Part shown: positions 61,365 through 64,000 of the stretch, piece after piece
Layout: each line of letters opens with the position of its first letter
Position numbering within the stretch: position 1 is the first letter of the stretch
Source: Desulfospira joergensenii DSM 10085
Lineage (GTDB): Bacteria; Desulfobacterota; Desulfobacteria; Desulfobacterales; Desulfobacteraceae
Direction of reading: 5' to 3'
NCBI RefSeq assembly: GCF_000420085.1
Contig: NZ_ATUG01000001.1
Location: 1,302,001-1,366,000 of the forward strand
DNA length: 64,000 nt
Made by a program: the position numbers and the translations under genes
The notes under the pieces: generated by a model
The model's database searches: none
The model's input: the letters and a program-made list of their open reading frames with translations, nothing else
Told to the model about the DNA's origin: nothing

Positions 61365-62075
61365 TCAGGCCAGGCAGAGGCGGCCGAATCTTTCCAGAAT
61401 TTTCAATGCATGGGGAGTTTCTTCAATCCCGTCCAAAATCGGTTTTAGATCACGGCCTGAGGCCTCAATCTTGGCCTGCATATACTCAACATAGGCCTTC
61501 ATGATGGGCCTGTCGTACTCGGGATGAAATTGCACGCCCCATGCTCTATCCCCAAGCCTGTATGCATGGTGGGGCTCAAAATCATTCCCGGCCATGTGAA
61601 CGGCATGGGCCGGCAGACACACCACGGTCTGGGAATGGCAGACATGGGCCTTGAATATCTCAGGAAATCCATGAAAAAGAGGATCCTCTTCACGGGTCTG
61701 TTTGATGTCCACACAGCCGATCTCGATTCCCCGGGGATGATAATCCACCTGCCCTCCCATGGCCCGGGCCAGGACCTGATGGCCGTAGCAGATCCCCAGA
61801 ATCGGAACCCCGGCCTCAACCATCTCCCGGAGCCAGTTTTCCAGGACAAGGCTCCAGTCCAGGTCATCGGTGACCATGGCATGGGATCCGGCAACCACGG
61901 CCCCCATACATTGCTTTTTTCCGGGCAAAGGCTCATGCCCGCTGGCATTGACCACCCGGATCATTTCCGGTTCCACCCCAAGGCCCCTGGAAATCCAGTC
62001 TTCAAAATCTCCGTACCTTGATTTCATGGACGCAAATGTATTTCCTGTTTTTACCACGATGATCTTTTTATCCAT
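61365..62075 (-). CDS. Class I glutamine amidotransferase-like protein
   Basis: 236 aa. Catalytic triad complete: nucleophile in GICYGHQVLA, His and Glu in VQFHPEYD. Resembles the GMP-synthase-like stand-alone amidotransferases (YfeJ group). I use the ATG at 62075; a TTG start at 62111 would overlap the cbiX stop and add 12 residues. It is downstream of cbiX on the same strand. The acceptor substrate is unknown. Confidence 0.85.
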   Translation of the reverse strand: MDKKIIVVKTGNTFASMKSRYGDFEDWISRGLGVEPEMIRVVNASGHEPLPGKKQCMGAVVAGSHAMVTDDLDWSLVLENWLREMVEAGVPILGICYGHQVLARAMGGQVDYHPRGIEIGCVDIKQTREEDPLFHGFPEIFKAHVCHSQTVVCLPAHAVHMAGNDFEPHHAYRLGDRAWGVQFHPEYDRPIMKAYVEYMQAKIEASGRDLKPILDGIEETPHALKILERFGRLCLA

Positions 62076-62107
62076 GTCCCGGCCACGGACCTCTTTTTCA
62101 TTTGGTT

Positions 62108-62503
62108 TCAATCTGCCCTTTCCCCCTCCGGCCGGGGTACCCCTTCCCTGACTTCATTGAGGATGACATCCTCAATGGATTCAAGGGCCCCCAGATGCCG
62201 GGTGATAATGAAATCCACACCTGGATGGGTCTTTTGGGCCTTTTCAATGCATTCCGGCAGATCCTGAAGAACATGGGTGCCCACGGCAATGAAAAAAGGA
62301 AAAATGAAAATTTTTTTTGCCCCTCTTTGAACCAGGGTTTCCATGACCTCTTCCAGACCCGGCTCTGTAAACTGCAGAAAAGCATGTTCCACAAAATGGA
62401 ACTCATCTGCTGCCTTTTTTGCCAGTCTTTCCACCAGGGCTTCAACCTCCAGGGCGGTTTCCTTTTTCCTGCTGCCGTGGGCGGCAATGACAAGGGCTTT
62501 CAC
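62108..62503 (-). CDS. cbiX: Short-type sirohydrochlorin chelatase (CbiX-S)
   Basis: 131-aa single-domain chelatase inserting cobalt or iron into sirohydrochlorin. Metal/substrate histidines in VIAAHGSRKKE and FFIAVGTHVLQD. It is the short ancestral form of CbiX. Together with the sirC/hemA operon it supplies siroheme and cobamides, both heavily used by sulfate reducers. Confidence 0.92.
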   Translation of the reverse strand: MKALVIAAHGSRKKETALEVEALVERLAKKAADEFHFVEHAFLQFTEPGLEEVMETLVQRGAKKIFIFPFFIAVGTHVLQDLPECIEKAQKTHPGVDFIITRHLGALESIEDVILNEVREGVPRPEGERAD

Positions 62504-62973
62504 TTTTGTACTCCTCTGATTCTTTATATAATCATAAAAACGGAAACAGACATTATTGAAACAGCCTTGTACCCGTTTTGCATGGCGGACGGGTCATAAA
62601 TCCGGAGCATAAAAAACACCGGAATAAATCTCCAAAAGTTTACCATACCACTTCAGAGACTATATCAATTATGGTTCGGCCTAGGCAAGCTTTCCAATGC
62701 CTGTCCCGAACATTTTCGAAAAGGCCCCAGGCACCCTCTTTGCGGTTAAGTCTTCTTGTTGCTTTATCAAAACCCTTTGACTCTTTTAGGGGATTGGACT
62801 ATACTTATTCCATCCTTATGAATGAGTTCCATCCTGTCTCATTTGCCTTTTCCCTGACCGGCTTGTCCTGATTTTCAGCCTCTCTTAAAAATTGTTTTCC
62901 GGATTGCCCATGGCCCGGAGCAGGCGTTTCTGCCCGGAGCCGGATCTTATAATTTCAACCAAAGGAGGCCCAG
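62504..62973. other. Intergenic region between cbiX and the GAF gene
   Basis: 470 bases. It includes the plus-strand promoter at 62777-62805 and, at its end, the ribosome site AAAGGAGG for the GAF gene. A 97-codon open frame at 62578-62871 has no protein-like pattern and crosses the promoter, so I do not call it. Nothing else recognised; the minus-strand cbiX promoter must be near 62510-62560. Confidence 0.55.
62777..62805 (+). promoter_or_regulatory. Sigma70-type promoter of the GAF-domain gene
   Basis: TTGACT (62777-62782, 5 of 6), 17-base spacer, TATACT (62800-62805, 5 of 6). It gives a leader of about 160 bases before the ATG at 62974. Confidence 0.6.
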
Positions 62974-63591
62974 ATGGACAAACACGCCATGTACTACGAC
63001 ACCCTTATCAAGGTCACCACAGCCATTTCCCAGTGCAAGGATCCGGAAGATGTTGCACTGATAACGGCGGAAAGCGTAAAAACAGCATTTAAGGCAAAAG
63101 GCTGTTCGATTTTCCTGGTCGACCGCGACACCCGGGAACTGGGACTTGTGGCATCATACGGGTTGAGCGAGGAGTATCTCAACAAGGGTCCCATTCACTT
63201 TATGCAGACCATCAAGGAAGCCAAGGATGCGGTACCCGTTGCCATTTACGATGTCATGGATGATCCCAGGATCCAATACCCTGACCAGGCCCGAAAAGAG
63301 GGAATCGTCTCCCTGCTCGGGGTTCCCATCATCAGCCACGATAAAGTCATCGGTGCCCTCCGGGTCTACACCAAGGAACACTGGGAATTCTCCTACAACG
63401 ATATCACCCTGGTCCAGGCCGTGGCCCTGATCTGCGGCATGGCCATGGATATGTGCAGAATGTACAAGGGGTATAAAACCAGTATCGAGATTCTCAAGCA
63501 CATGAGAGGGCAGGATGCATACCGATCCAATAAATGGACCCCTTATGAAGGGGTTCCCAGGAGTGTGGATCAGTCCATTTGCGATTATTGA
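62974..63591 (+). CDS. GAF-domain protein
   Basis: 205 aa, soluble. A single GAF domain about 8-165 (KAKGCSIFLVDRDTRELGLVA-like strand, SLLGVPIISHDKVIGALRVY, FSYNDITLVQAVA). The short C-terminal tail has no output domain. It may be a stand-alone sensor for a small molecule or redox signal. Strong ribosome site and promoter. Converges on the sulfite-reductase-like gene with a terminator between. Confidence 0.88.
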   Translation: MDKHAMYYDTLIKVTTAISQCKDPEDVALITAESVKTAFKAKGCSIFLVDRDTRELGLVASYGLSEEYLNKGPIHFMQTIKEAKDAVPVAIYDVMDDPRIQYPDQARKEGIVSLLGVPIISHDKVIGALRVYTKEHWEFSYNDITLVQAVALICGMAMDMCRMYKGYKTSIEILKHMRGQDAYRSNKWTPYEGVPRSVDQSICDY

Positions 63592-63614
63592 TAAAGGGGC
63601 GGCAATTGTCCGGG

Positions 63615-63652
63615 AAAACCGCGAGGGCCTGAGAAATTCCTCCTGCGGTTTT
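63615..63652. terminator. Bidirectional intrinsic terminator between convergent genes
   Basis: Stem AAAACCGC (63615-63622) / GCGGTTTT (63645-63652) extended by GAGG/CCTC. It has T runs on both strands, so it can serve the GAF gene and the converging partial gene. Confidence 0.7.
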
Positions 63653-63675
63653 GTCCGAAAATCAAACGGGACTCG

Positions 63676-64000
63676 TCATAAACCAAGGTCTTGTTTAATG
63701 GTATCCAGGCCCAGACGGTCGACCATCCTTCCCATGCGCTCCCGCTTTGAGTTCTCCCGATAGTACTCAACCACCCGGGCCACCATGGATTTGGCATCTT
63801 CAAAGGAGAGATCTTCAACAAGAAGGTCGGCCAGCCGGGGACGGGCCGAGCCGTTCCCGCCGATGGTAAGGGTCCACCCATCCTGGGTTCCGTATAAAGC
63901 AATATCTTTGATGCAGTTTTCTGCGCACTGGATCTTGCACCCGCTGACCCCCATCTTCATCTTGCTGGGCAAAACCATTCCATGGTAGATCCTGTCCAGT
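63676..64000 (-). CDS. Nitrite/sulfite reductase 4Fe-4S-domain protein, truncated by window edge
   Basis: The visible 107 residues are the C-terminal part of a longer gene: the frame stays open to the edge (LDRIYHG before the first internal Met at 63978), so the start is outside. LPSKMKMGVSGCKIQC and AENCIKD match the siroheme/4Fe-4S half-domain of the nitrite/sulfite reductase superfamily, followed by TIGGNGSARPRLADLL. Small proteins of this type occur in sulfate reducers besides DsrAB. Catalytic function cannot be judged from the fragment. Confidence 0.85.
   Translation of the reverse strand, partial: LDRIYHGMVLPSKMKMGVSGCKIQCAENCIKDIALYGTQDGWTLTIGGNGSARPRLADLLVEDLSFEDAKSMVARVVEYYRENSKRERMGRMVDRLGLDTIKQDLGL

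Noticed and set aside
62578..62871. 97-codon open frame upstream of the GAF gene
   Set aside because: No protein-like composition and it covers the TTGACT/TATACT promoter.

Overview
The window looks like part of the chromosome of a sulfate-reducing deltaproteobacterium, probably Desulfobacterales (Desulfobacterota). That is an inference from gene content: tungstate uptake next to molybdopterin genes, a HemA/CcsA/SirC operon and CbiX for siroheme-linked tetrapyrroles, paired MinD-type ATPases with built-in ferredoxin domains next to NifX-like proteins, a sulfite-reductase-like protein at the right edge, and very many signalling proteins. Both edges cut genes. No rRNA, tRNA, CRISPR array, prophage or insertion sequence was recognised.

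Layout. 1-2.0 kb: two paralogous FadR-type regulators in opposite orientation around an RraA/HMG-aldolase-like gene. 2.4-7.9 kb (-): an envelope signalling operon of TPR/beta-barrel protein, FecR-domain protein and CHASE2 adenylate cyclase. 8.0-14.0 kb (-): radical SAM protein, a PHP-RNase III fusion, DksA, then hemA-ccsA-sirC. 14.9-18.1 kb (-): phoR, phoB, phoU. 18.2-20.2 kb (-): RsbW-like kinase, receiver-PP2C phosphatase and Hpt protein (partner switching). 20.4-23.6 kb (+): two small proteins and tupABC. 23.7-28.7 kb (-): cytoplasmic chemoreceptor-like protein, mltA, rmuC, moaC, moaE-like, mobA. 28.9-32.5 kb (+): pyrR, moaB, a histidine kinase with a lipoprotein. 32.5-35.8 kb (-): divergent YchF, yhbY, a Cys-cluster protein, aroC.

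36.2-42.8 kb (+) is the most striking block: a PAS/nucleotide cyclase, a LolA-like periplasmic protein, an RND exporter carrying a C-terminal cyclic-nucleotide-binding domain, and an outer-membrane barrel, with its own promoter and terminator. It reads as an envelope export system that makes and senses its own cyclic nucleotide. Residues in both the cyclase and the binding domain point towards cGMP. 43.4-48.8 kb (+) holds a TonB-dependent receptor, a YfiR-like protein and a PAS histidine kinase.

49.0-52.7 kb (-): a radical SAM protein and a PHP-glycosyltransferase fusion. 53.1 kb: DAHP synthase. 54.4-57.8 kb (+): receiver-like protein, two MinD/ferredoxin ATPases, two NifX-like proteins, FmdB. 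57.84-59.3 kb: a promoter, a GEMM-I (c-di-GMP/cGAMP) riboswitch and an intrinsic terminator upstream of an EAL-HDOD protein. 59.3-64 kb: RlmL-type methyltransferase, a heptamer tandem repeat, a DUF547 protein, a glutamine amidotransferase, cbiX, a GAF protein and the partial sulfite-reductase-like gene. All names come from reading motifs; no database search was run.
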